Shown here one piece after another: positions 36,118 to 43,195 of a DNA stretch of 64,000 nt. Below the pieces are notes generated by a model. The model was not told the DNA's origin and searched no databases. It worked only from the letters and a program-made list of their open reading frames with translations. The first letter of the stretch is position 1, and the number at the start of each line of letters is the position of its first letter. The DNA is from Lysobacterales bacterium 15-68-25 (lineage in GTDB: Bacteria; Pseudomonadota; Gammaproteobacteria; Xanthomonadales; Rhodanobacteraceae): NCBI GenBank assembly GCA_002279065.1, contig NCKB01000001.1, positions 333,277 through 397,276 of the forward strand. Reading direction: 5' to 3'. Position numbers and translations under genes: made by a program.

Positions 36118-36777
36118 TCAGAAAACGAACTGGCGCGGCGGTTCGGCATGCACCAGGTAGGGAAGATCGGTTTCCAGCAGCACCTCTTCACGGTAACGCC
36201 CGGCGCCTTCCTGGGTCATCAACACGACCTGCTGCGCAGGCGACTGGCCGCGGATCGCCAGCAGACGGCCGCCGGGCTTGAGCCAGCCGAGCATGCGCTC
36301 GGGCAGGCGGGCCACGGCACCGGTCAGCACGACGACATCGAACTGGCCGGTGGGCGACCAGCCGACCACGGCGTCGCCGGTATCCAGCGTGACGTTGCCC
36401 ACACCGGCGGCAGTCAACCGCTGTGCTGCGGCATGGGTGAAGTCGGCATGGATGTCCACGCTGACCACCTGGCTGGCGAGGCCTGCGAGGCAGGCGGTGA
36501 AGAAGCCCGAACCGGTACCGACCTCCAGCACCCTGTCGTCCGGCGTCAGCTCCAGCGCCTGCAGCAGGCGGCCTTCGAGCACCGGCTTCATCATCACTTC
36601 GCCGTGGCCAAGCGGCAGGCAGACATCCGCGAAAGCGAGCTGGCGGTGTTCGGGTGCCACGAAATCCTCGCGGCGCATGCGTCCAAGGACGTCCAGTACC
36701 CGCGCGTCAAGCACCTCCCAGGGGCGCACCTGGTTTTCCACCATGTTCTGCCGCGCCTGTTCGAAGTTCATCGCCAT
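36118..36777 (-). CDS. PCMT-family (protein-L-isoaspartate O-methyltransferase-like) methyltransferase
   Basis: About 219 residues. VRPWEVLDARVLDVLGRMRREDFV is the family N-terminus, and VLEVGTGSGFFTACLAGLA is the SAM-binding motif. The segment that in canonical Pcm reads like ISAPHM is here LGHGEVMMKP, so the usual active-site serine is missing. This second PCMT type is commonly found beside tolC in gammaproteobacteria and may have another substrate. ATGs at 36777 and 36771 are both possible starts. It probably shares a transcript with tolC. Confidence 0.88.
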   Translation of the reverse strand: MAMNFEQARQNMVENQVRPWEVLDARVLDVLGRMRREDFVAPEHRQLAFADVCLPLGHGEVMMKPVLEGRLLQALELTPDDRVLEVGTGSGFFTACLAGLASQVVSVDIHADFTHAAAQRLTAAGVGNVTLDTGDAVVGWSPTGQFDVVVLTGAVARLPERMLGWLKPGGRLLAIRGQSPAQQVVLMTQEGAGRYREEVLLETDLPYLVHAEPPRQFVF

Positions 36778-36882
36778 GTTCTGCCACGTCCCGTACGGAT
36801 CGAAAAAGGTCAAAAAGGATAAGCGCTTAGGCCATTTCCGACAATCGCTAGCCTGCGGGCTGCGAGCGCCTGGCCGAAGTGC

Positions 36883-36921
36883 CGGAAGTCATCGCGTCGC
36901 GCTGACGGAAGTCATGCGTGG
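36883..36921. repeat. Dispersed CGGAAGTCAT element, two tandem copies
   Basis: CGGAAGTCATCGCG starts at 36883 and CGGAAGTCATGCGTGG at 36906, in direct orientation 23 bases apart. The stop codon of the small minus-strand gene lies in the first copy, as the DMT gene's stop lies in the 4.3 kb copy. Confidence 0.65.
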
Positions 36922-37272
36922 CGCGGTGTCCGCGGACACTGACGGATTCCCGCGCAGGCAGGAGGCATCCGTCGGGGACATCGGCGGCAAGGTCGCCAGC
37001 GTGGTCCGCATGAGCCCGTGCAGGGATGCGTCCAGTTGTCGCAGGCGCTGGTCCAGCCGCCGGCTGCCCCTGCAGTGCTCGGCGCGAACGATCCAGGCGA
37101 GCCAACGGGCCAGGCGGTGGCGGTCGGCTGGATCCAGCTGGGCGAACGCAGCGCGGGCCTTGAACGCCTCCCGTCGCACGGCGGCTGGCCCGGCATCGTG
37201 CCACTGCGAAAGCATGCGCTGGGCGTGGCGATACACTGGTGAAAGCGCCAGCTGCGTGAATGTCGTCTGCAC
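36889..37272 (-). CDS. Hypothetical protein
   Basis: A 127-residue ORF starting at GTG, 14 bases after AGGA. It is rich in Arg, Ala and Leu, with probable helices (RREAFKARAAFAQLDPADRHRLARWLAWIV and LDQRLRQLDASLHGLMRTTL) and a less ordered C-terminus. No signal peptide, membrane segment or known motif is seen. It is divergent from a TetR gene across an AT-rich spacer with good promoter features, which supports it being a real gene under that regulator. No function can be assigned. Confidence 0.6.
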   Translation of the reverse strand: MQTTFTQLALSPVYRHAQRMLSQWHDAGPAAVRREAFKARAAFAQLDPADRHRLARWLAWIVRAEHCRGSRRLDQRLRQLDASLHGLMRTTLATLPPMSPTDASCLRGNPSVSADTAPRMTSVSATR

Positions 37273-37293
37273 CGGCGGGATTTCCTGTGCTGG

Positions 37294-37323
37294 AAATAAT
37301 TAAACCGAGTCGTATAATAAATT
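37294..37323. promoter_or_regulatory. AT-rich divergent promoter/operator region of the TetR gene
   Basis: AAATAATTAAAC (37294-37305) and GTATAATAAATT (37312-37323) form an imperfect inverted repeat (9 of 12 pairs) around a six-base centre. TATAAT at 37313-37318 could be the -10 of the TetR gene. It is a candidate autoregulatory operator only. Confidence 0.4.
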
Positions 37324-37351
37324 TGCTGTCGTGCTTTGTGAAGGTATCTCG

Positions 37352-38002
37352 ATGAGTTCTGCCTCGCCCGTGAAATGCCAAGGACCGGGCCGTCCGAAAG
37401 ACATGGAGAAGCGCGCCGCCATCCTGGAGGCGGCCAAGGCGCTGTTCGTGCGCAATGCCTTCGCCGGCACCAGCATGGACGCGGTGGCTTCAGAGGCAGG
37501 CGTCTCCAAGCTCACCGTCTACAGCCACTTCGGCGACAAGGACAACCTGTTCCGCGAGGTCATCCGGGCTCGCGTGCAGGACCTCATCCCGGACAACATC
37601 TACGACTTCGATCCGTCCGCCGACATCGGCCAGACCCTGCTTCGCATTGCGCTGACCCACGCCCGGCTCGATTGCGATCGCGAGACGGTCGGTACCTTCC
37701 GCGCGATCCTGAGCGATTGCCGTCAGGGCAATCCGCGCTATGGACGCTTGCTGTGGGAAGAGGGCCCGATGCGCACGCATGGCCTGATGGAACGCCTGCT
37801 GCAGCGCGCCGTTGACGCCGGCCTGCTGCATATCGAGGACGTGCCACGCGCCGCGGTGCAGTTCCTCTCGCTGATCAAGGGCGACCTGGTCCTTCGGCGC
37901 ATGTTCGGTTGCGACGATTGTCAGCAGGCGTATGCCGAGGAGATCGAGACCACCGCGCGGACGGGCGTGGCGACCTTCCTGCGCGCCTATCTGCCGCGCT
38001 GA
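37352..38002 (+). CDS. TetR/AcrR-family transcriptional regulator
   Basis: A 216-residue repressor-type protein. The N-terminal helix-turn-helix reads AILEAAKALFVRNAFAGTSMDAVASEAGVSKLTVYSHFGDKDNLF, a very clear TetR domain. The C-terminal ligand domain resembles the AefR-like subgroup (LRRMFGCDDC near the end). The ATG at 37352 follows GAAGG; the frame is open from a GTG at 37331. The likely targets are itself and the divergent hypothetical gene. The ligand is unknown. Confidence 0.92.
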   Translation: MSSASPVKCQGPGRPKDMEKRAAILEAAKALFVRNAFAGTSMDAVASEAGVSKLTVYSHFGDKDNLFREVIRARVQDLIPDNIYDFDPSADIGQTLLRIALTHARLDCDRETVGTFRAILSDCRQGNPRYGRLLWEEGPMRTHGLMERLLQRAVDAGLLHIEDVPRAAVQFLSLIKGDLVLRRMFGCDDCQQAYAEEIETTARTGVATFLRAYLPR

Positions 38003-38136
38003 GCCGGTCTCCGTCGCGTCCCTGCTCGCGAAATCCTCGCGCCAGCTTCACCAGCGCTTCGCGCCGCATTCCTAGGATGGTCCGGGTGCCCGCCGCAAAT
38101 GGCGGGCAGCCAGCCATCCATGCAAGGAGTAGCGGC

Positions 38137-38712
38137 ATGTCCAGCAAGCCTTTCATCAGCGACATCGAGACGATCCGCAAGCGCGCCCGCGAGCACATCG
38201 AGCGTGGCGCGGTGACCGCCGGCTACGGTGCCGACCGCGACACCGTGGTCAACCTACTCAACGAGGCGCTTGCCACTGAAATCGTCTGCGTGCTGCGCTA
38301 CAAGCGCCATTACTTCATGGCGTCCGGCATCCACGCCAAGAGCGTCGCTGCCGAGTTCCTCGAGCACGCCGCCGAGGAGCAGGCCCACGCCGACCGCATC
38401 GCCGGGCGCATCACCCAGCTCGACGGAGCGCCCAATTTCAACCCCGAGGGTCTGTCGACCCGCGCCCACGCCGACTACGTCGAGGGCGAGGACCTGGTCG
38501 ACATGATCAAGGAAGACCTGGTCGCCGAGCGCATCGCGATCGACAGCTACCGGGCGATCGTCCGCTTCCTCGGCAACGACGACCCGACCACTCGCCGGAT
38601 GATGGAGGAGATTCTCGCTCAGGAAGAGGAGCACGCCGAGGACATGGCCACCCTTCTTGAAGAGCTCGGCAAGAAGGGCGAGCCGGCCAGGCCATCCGGG
38701 AAAATGCACTGA
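38137..38712 (+). CDS. Ferritin-like di-iron protein (bacterioferritin/Dps-related)
   Basis: A 191-residue four-helix protein. Di-iron ligands fall in the ferritin order: Glu48 (ATEIVCVLRYKRHYF), Glu81 and His84 (EEQAHADRI), Glu131 (VAERIAIDSYRAIV), and Glu163 with His166 (EEEHAEDM). It probably oxidises and stores iron or protects against peroxide. A good AAGGAG lies eight bases before the ATG. An 8-base-pair hairpin (TGCCCGCC/GGCGGGCA, 38087-38108) lies in the leader; its role is unknown. The family is clear; which branch is less so. Confidence 0.87.
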   Translation: MSSKPFISDIETIRKRAREHIERGAVTAGYGADRDTVVNLLNEALATEIVCVLRYKRHYFMASGIHAKSVAAEFLEHAAEEQAHADRIAGRITQLDGAPNFNPEGLSTRAHADYVEGEDLVDMIKEDLVAERIAIDSYRAIVRFLGNDDPTTRRMMEEILAQEEEHAEDMATLLEELGKKGEPARPSGKMH

Positions 38713-38759
38713 AGCCACTTGCCAATGGTCACGGTCTCAAGCTGCCAGAGGCCCCGCCC

Positions 38760-39152
38760 ATGACCACGCTGCGCGGTCGATGCGCCTGTGGAGCGGTCGG
38801 CTATGTCGCCCGGGTGGATCGGATGCAGCGCCGCTTCTGCGGGTGCCCGCTCTGCCGGCAACAGCCCGCCGCGCGCGTGGTGGCAGGGGTGATCCTTCCG
38901 CCCGGCGGTCTGCACTGGACGGGGGCGGCCCCATTGCTCTACGCGGCCCCGGACCGTGGGTGTCGCGCCGTCTGTGGGGTCTGCGGGAGCACGCTCGCCA
39001 CGTGGACGCCGGGCGGCCGTGCGGTGGATCTGGACGCGCACATGCTGGAGGACGACGGCACGATTGGGTGTCGCTCGCATGTGCGTGCGCTCCCGCGCGA
39101 TTCCGGTGCGATCACCGTCCGACCCGCTGCGGCATCGATGGCTGCTCCATGA
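38760..39152 (+). CDS. GFA-family zinc protein (CENP-V/GFA domain)
   Basis: A 130-residue protein with the GFA cysteine pattern: Cys8/Cys10 (RCACGAVGY), Cys27/29/32 (FCGCPLC) and Cys72/75 (VCGVCGSTL). Members bind zinc; the founding protein accelerates glutathione-formaldehyde adduct formation, but most are uncharacterised. It lies 47 bases after the ferritin-like gene and ends at a strong hairpin. No substrate can be named. Confidence 0.87.
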   Translation: MTTLRGRCACGAVGYVARVDRMQRRFCGCPLCRQQPAARVVAGVILPPGGLHWTGAAPLLYAAPDRGCRAVCGVCGSTLATWTPGGRAVDLDAHMLEDDGTIGCRSHVRALPRDSGAITVRPAAASMAAP

Positions 39153-39154
39153 CG

Positions 39155-39184
39155 ACACAGGCGCACCCGGGGGTGCGCCTGTGT
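39155..39184. terminator. Hairpin between GFA gene and ppa
   Basis: ACACAGGCGCACC (39155-39167), loop CGGG, and its exact complement GGTGCGCCTGTGT (39172-39184). It is a 13-pair stem between convergent genes; the U tract is weak (GGTTTCC). Confidence 0.8.
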
Positions 39185-39200
39185 GGTTTCCGGAGGGGGA

Positions 39201-39737
39201 TCAGCCCTTGTCCTGGGTATATCGTTCGATGCCCTTGAGCACTTCGGCCTTGGCTTCGGCGGCCTTGGCCCAGCCTTCGAGCCTGACCCACTTGCCCTTC
39301 TCCAGGTCCTTGTAATGCTCGAAGAAGTGGCCGATGCGCTCGAGCCAGTGGCCGGAGACGCCGTCGATGTCACGGATGTGCGCGTAGCCGGCGAAGATCT
39401 TCTCCACCGGCACCACCACCAGCTTTTCGTCGCCGCCGGCCTCGTCGGTCATGCGCAGCATGCCGACCGGATGGCAGCGGATCACCGAGCCGGGGATCAG
39501 CGGAAGCGGCAGGATGACCAGCGCGTCGAGCGGGTCGCCGTCATCGCCCAGCGTGCCCGGTACGTAGCCGTAGTTGCACGGATAACGCATCGGAGTCGAC
39601 AGGATGCGGTCGACGAAGATCGCGCCCGAGGCCTTGTCGACCTCGTACTTGACCGGCTCGGCGTCCTTGGGGATTTCGATGATGACGTTGATTTCGTCCG
39701 GCACGTTGCGGCCGGCGCTGACCAGATCCAGACCCAT
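39201..39737 (-). CDS. ppa: Inorganic pyrophosphatase, soluble family I
   Basis: A 178-residue hexameric-type enzyme hydrolysing PPi to phosphate. KYEVDKASGAIFVDRIL, YPCNYGYVPGTLGDDGDPLDALV (the metal-binding D-x-D-P-x-D signature) and the late KGKWV segment are all present. Length and motifs match E. coli Ppa. The ATG at 39737 gives the family N-terminus. The window also encodes a membrane PPase and a PPi-using phosphofructokinase, which would compete for the same substrate. Confidence 0.97.
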   Translation of the reverse strand: MGLDLVSAGRNVPDEINVIIEIPKDAEPVKYEVDKASGAIFVDRILSTPMRYPCNYGYVPGTLGDDGDPLDALVILPLPLIPGSVIRCHPVGMLRMTDEAGGDEKLVVVPVEKIFAGYAHIRDIDGVSGHWLERIGHFFEHYKDLEKGKWVRLEGWAKAAEAKAEVLKGIERYTQDKG

Positions 39738-39814
39738 GAAGGTGATCCTGCACTTGAAGAAAGTAGGGCCGGGTAGGATAAGGCAACAGCTGCTGCGACG
39801 CAGCACTTGCGTCG

Positions 39815-40648
39815 TCAGCGGACGAACGGGCGTTCACGCAACCATTTGGTGGCGATCCACTTTTCGCCGCGTTCGACCGGCAGCCCGGCATGCAGCGAGG
39901 TGGTGTCGTTGGTGTCGTAGGCAAAGTAGACGGCGCCGCCCTTGATCGCGGCGACCGTCAATCCGGCATTTGGAAAGCCGGTGCCGCCGCCGGCCTCCGG
40001 GGTATTGAGGTACATCACCACGCTGGCGATGCGCTGGCCGCCGTGCGCGGTGACCGCCTCGAAGCCGGGCTGGGTCGGGTCGAACCAGTCGAAGTGGGGC
40101 TCGTATTCCTGGCCCGGACCGTAGTGCAGCACCTGCAGGCCCTCGCCGTGGTTGACCGGGATGCCCAGCAGGTCCGCCAGCCGCGCTTCGATGCGTTCGA
40201 TAAGCGGGGTCTCGCCGATGCGGAAAAACATGCCTTCGCTGGTGCGGCGCTGGTCGACCTGCTGCCGCCCCTGCTCGTCGACGGTGCGGGCCCGCTCGAG
40301 CCGGGGCCGGGCCAGCTCGATCAGGGCGTCGCATTCCTCTTCGTCGAGCAGTCGGTCGAGCACCCGCACCACCGGTTCGTCGAGCGACGCCAGCACGCGC
40401 ACGTCGCGGTTACCGGCGCGGGTCGAGGGTGCTTCGGGATGACGGGGGCGCAGCGAATGGGGCCGCGCCGAGCCGGTGAGCGCCGCCAGCGGCACCTTCA
40501 GCACCGTGGCTACGACGCTGCGACTCTCCCGCGGGTCGTAGCCGGCCTCTTTCAGTTGCCGAAGTACCTCGTCGACGCTGAGGCCGTTGCGGGTGGAGTC
40601 GAGGATCCACTGGCGCAGCTCGGGACGGATGCTGGTGCTTCGCTTCAT
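39815..40648 (-). CDS. Prolyl 4-hydroxylase-like Fe(II)/2-oxoglutarate dioxygenase
   Basis: A 277-residue protein. The catalytic jelly-roll (about 90-277) has HYGPGQEYEPHFDWF with the H-x-D iron ligands, and TTSLHAGLPVERGEKWIATKW with the distal histidine and the lysine for 2-oxoglutarate. The N-terminal 60 residues are a small helical domain (LRQWILDSTRNGLSVDEVLRQLKEAGYD). Bacterial members hydroxylate prolines in proteins such as EF-Tu; the target here is not known. It is 70 bases upstream of the next minus-strand gene's stop. Confidence 0.9.
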   Translation of the reverse strand: MKRSTSIRPELRQWILDSTRNGLSVDEVLRQLKEAGYDPRESRSVVATVLKVPLAALTGSARPHSLRPRHPEAPSTRAGNRDVRVLASLDEPVVRVLDRLLDEEECDALIELARPRLERARTVDEQGRQQVDQRRTSEGMFFRIGETPLIERIEARLADLLGIPVNHGEGLQVLHYGPGQEYEPHFDWFDPTQPGFEAVTAHGGQRIASVVMYLNTPEAGGGTGFPNAGLTVAAIKGGAVYFAYDTNDTTSLHAGLPVERGEKWIATKWLRERPFVR

Positions 40649-40718
40649 ACCGGAACCGGAGGTGGGCGAGAGCCCGATGATAAGCCCCGCCGCCCGTGGC
40701 TGCAGCAGGGTGCCGCGA

Positions 40719-42848
40719 TCACTGCAACTGGTCCCACAGGAATGAATAGGCGAGGGCGTGCATGTACGCCGACTGGCGGTTGTCGGCACCGGCCCCGTGC
40801 CCGCCTTCGGTGTTTTCGTAGAACCACACGTCGCGATAGCCCATGCCCTGCATCTTCGCCGCCATCTTGCGTGCCTGCACCGGGCCGACGCGATCGTCGC
40901 TGGTGGCGGTGTAGAAAAGCACCGGCGGATAGTTCTCGCCCGGCTTGACGTTCTGGTAGGGCGAAAACGTGCGGATGAAGTTCCAGTCCGGGGTGTCCGG
41001 GTTGCCGTATTCGGCCATCCACGAGGCGCCGGCCGACAGGTGGCTGTAGCGCTTCATGTCCAGCAGCGGTACCTCGCAGGCGATCGCGCCAAAAAGCTTC
41101 GGGTACAGCGTGAGCATGTTGCCCATCAGCAGGCCGCCGTTGCTTCCACCCTCGGCTCCCAGGTGCTGCGGCGAAGTCACCCCGCGACGCACCAGGTCTT
41201 CCGCCACCGCGGCGAAATCCTCGTACGCGCGCGGCCGCTTGGCCTTCAGCGCCGCCTGGTGCCAGGAAGGTCCGTACTCGCCGCCGCCGCGGATATTGGC
41301 AATGACATAGACGCCGCCGCGTTGCAGCCACGCTCGTCCGATGCTGCCGCTGTAGGTGGGCAGCAGCGAGACCTCGAAGCCGCCGTAGCCGTACAGCAGC
41401 GTGCGGTTCTTCCCATCCAGCTTCATCCCCTTGGGCGCGATCTCGAAGTAGGGCACGCGGGTGCCGTCCTTCGATGCCACGAAGTGCTGGCTGACCACGA
41501 ACCTCGACGCATCGAAGAACGCCGGTTCGCGCTTGAGCGTCTCCGGAGCGGCGACGCCGATGACGCCATACTGCAGCGAGGACGGGGTGAGGAAGCCGGT
41601 GATGCCCAGCCAGTATTCGTCGCTGTGGTCCGGGTCGGTATCCAACACGCTGACCGTGCTGAGCGCCGGTGCGCCCTCCATCGGCGCGCGCCGCCAGCCG
41701 CCCGCTTCGGGGGTGAGCACTTCCAGGCGACTCTTGACGTCGTCGAGCACGTCGAGGATCAGGTGGTGGCGCGTCCAGCTGTAGGAGGCCAGGGAGGTAT
41801 GCGCGTCAGGGGCGAACAGCACGTCGAGCTGCCGCTTGCCTGCCATGAAGTCGTCGAAGCGGGTGGCCAGCAGGGCACCGGACGGGTACGTGGTGTCCCC
41901 CACCGTCCACGGCGACCGCGTCTCGACCAGCAGCCATTCGCGATGGGCGTCGGCGCTGGCGTCTTCCGGCACATCGACGCGCTGGAGCTTGCCGTCCTTG
42001 CGCAGGAACAACTGGCTATGGAAGAAATCCTTGGCGACCGCCACGAAGTCGCGTTCGAAGCCCGGCGTGTCGTCGTGGTCTGCACTGATCGCAAGGTCGG
42101 TCGGCTTGCCCTCGAAGACGATTGTCGCCAGGGTCAGTGGCGTGCCGCGGCGCCATTCCTTGACGATGCGCGGGTAGCTGGAGTCGGTCATCGAGCCCGG
42201 GCCGAAGTCGGTGCCGACGTAGATGGTGTCGCGATCGATCCAGTCGACCTCGCTCTTGGCCACGGGAAGCTCGAAGCCATTCTTGACGAATGAACGCGAG
42301 GGCAGGTCGAACTCGCGCACGGCCACCGCGTCGCCGCCGTCCGGGGAAAGTGAGACCAGGCAGCGCGTGTAATCGGGTTTCAGGCACTGAACCCCCTTGA
42401 ACACCCAGCGCTTGCCCTCGGTCTTGTTGAGCGCGTCGACGTCGAGCAGCACCTCCCACCGCGGCGCTTCCTTGCGGAACTCGGCAAGCGTGGTCCGCCG
42501 CCACAGGCCGCGCGGATGCGCGCGGTCGCGCCAGAAGTTGTAGAGATGGTCCCCCATGCGGGTCACGTAGGGGATGTGGGCGTCCGAGTCCAATACCTCC
42601 AGGACCTGCTGGCGGGCCCGCTCGAACGCGGCGCCGCTGGCAAACCGCTTGGCGGTGGCTTCGTTCTGTTGCCGGACCCAGGCCAGCGGCTTGCTGCCGT
42701 GGATGTTCTCCAGCCAGAGATAGGGGTCGTCGGCGGCGGAAGGGGGCGGGGAGTGATTTTCGGCGCGGACCATGCCGGGCAGTGTGAGGGCCAGGCCGCA
42801 AATCATCCAGCGCAGCACCCCCGGCCAATGCCGCTTCAAGTCGTTCAT
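40719..42848 (-). CDS. Secreted prolyl oligopeptidase (S9A)
   Basis: A 709-residue serine peptidase cutting short peptides after proline. The signal peptide (VLRWMICGLALTLPGMVRAE) indicates periplasmic location. A seven-bladed propeller (about 90-440) precedes the hydrolase domain. Catalytic residues are the serine in EGGSNGGLLMGN (about 569), the aspartate in SDDRVGPVQARK (about 651) and the histidine in EGGHGAG (about 681). The ATG at 42848 starts the signal peptide. It is divergent from a TonB-dependent receptor, suggesting coupled peptide uptake and breakdown. Confidence 0.95.
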   Translation of the reverse strand: MNDLKRHWPGVLRWMICGLALTLPGMVRAENHSPPPSAADDPYLWLENIHGSKPLAWVRQQNEATAKRFASGAAFERARQQVLEVLDSDAHIPYVTRMGDHLYNFWRDRAHPRGLWRRTTLAEFRKEAPRWEVLLDVDALNKTEGKRWVFKGVQCLKPDYTRCLVSLSPDGGDAVAVREFDLPSRSFVKNGFELPVAKSEVDWIDRDTIYVGTDFGPGSMTDSSYPRIVKEWRRGTPLTLATIVFEGKPTDLAISADHDDTPGFERDFVAVAKDFFHSQLFLRKDGKLQRVDVPEDASADAHREWLLVETRSPWTVGDTTYPSGALLATRFDDFMAGKRQLDVLFAPDAHTSLASYSWTRHHLILDVLDDVKSRLEVLTPEAGGWRRAPMEGAPALSTVSVLDTDPDHSDEYWLGITGFLTPSSLQYGVIGVAAPETLKREPAFFDASRFVVSQHFVASKDGTRVPYFEIAPKGMKLDGKNRTLLYGYGGFEVSLLPTYSGSIGRAWLQRGGVYVIANIRGGGEYGPSWHQAALKAKRPRAYEDFAAVAEDLVRRGVTSPQHLGAEGGSNGGLLMGNMLTLYPKLFGAIACEVPLLDMKRYSHLSAGASWMAEYGNPDTPDWNFIRTFSPYQNVKPGENYPPVLFYTATSDDRVGPVQARKMAAKMQGMGYRDVWFYENTEGGHGAGADNRQSAYMHALAYSFLWDQLQ

Positions 42849-42910
42849 GAAGACCTTTCCGTTTGGACGTCCGCTCGAGTGTGGCCGGACCGCAGGCGCG
42901 GTGTGTATGA

Positions 42911-42948
42911 CGGAAGTCATGGGTGTCGGAAGTCATGCATGGCTTCCG
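42911..42948. repeat. Dispersed CGGAAGTCATGCATG element, two copies
   Basis: CGGAAGTCAT starts at 42911 and again at 42927, 16 bases apart. The second copy continues GCATGGC then TTCCG, making a CGGAAG/CTTCCG hairpin. Confidence 0.7.
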
Positions 42949-43108
42949 GACCGGCATGGCGGCGCGGGTTGGCGCCATCGGCATCGACCCGAGAGCACAA
43001 CTCGATGCATCCGATTAATCGACATGAACGTTAAGCGGAAATGATGTTGCCATGACAGGGAATCTTGGGGGCGACACGGCGGCCTCACTCACGGACGAGC
43101 AAAAGCCT

Positions 43109-43176
43109 GGCCCGGCTCGGGCCGTACACGGGAGTCTCCCCGTCGCGCCATGCCGATGCGACGGGGGGCAATTTTT
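43109..43176 (+). promoter_or_regulatory. Two hairpins, the second terminator-like, in the receptor leader
   Basis: GGCCCG-GCT-CGGGCC lies at 43109-43123. CCCCGTCGC (43138-43146), an 11-base loop and GCGACGGGG (43158-43166) are followed by GGCA and ATTTTTG. The second has the form of an intrinsic terminator only 20 bases before the receptor start, so attenuation is possible. Confidence 0.5.
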
Positions 43177-43195
43177 GTTCTGAGGGGAGAAATCG

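Larger units (their letters stand above)
42849..43195. other. Intergenic region between prolyl oligopeptidase and TonB receptor genes
   Basis: These 347 bases hold no credible gene. They contain two direct copies of a dispersed repeat (42911-42948), a 10-base palindrome CGATTAATCG (43012-43021) and two hairpins in the presumed receptor leader (43109-43176). Promoters for both divergent genes must lie here, but no strong sigma-70 match stands out. Confidence 0.7.
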
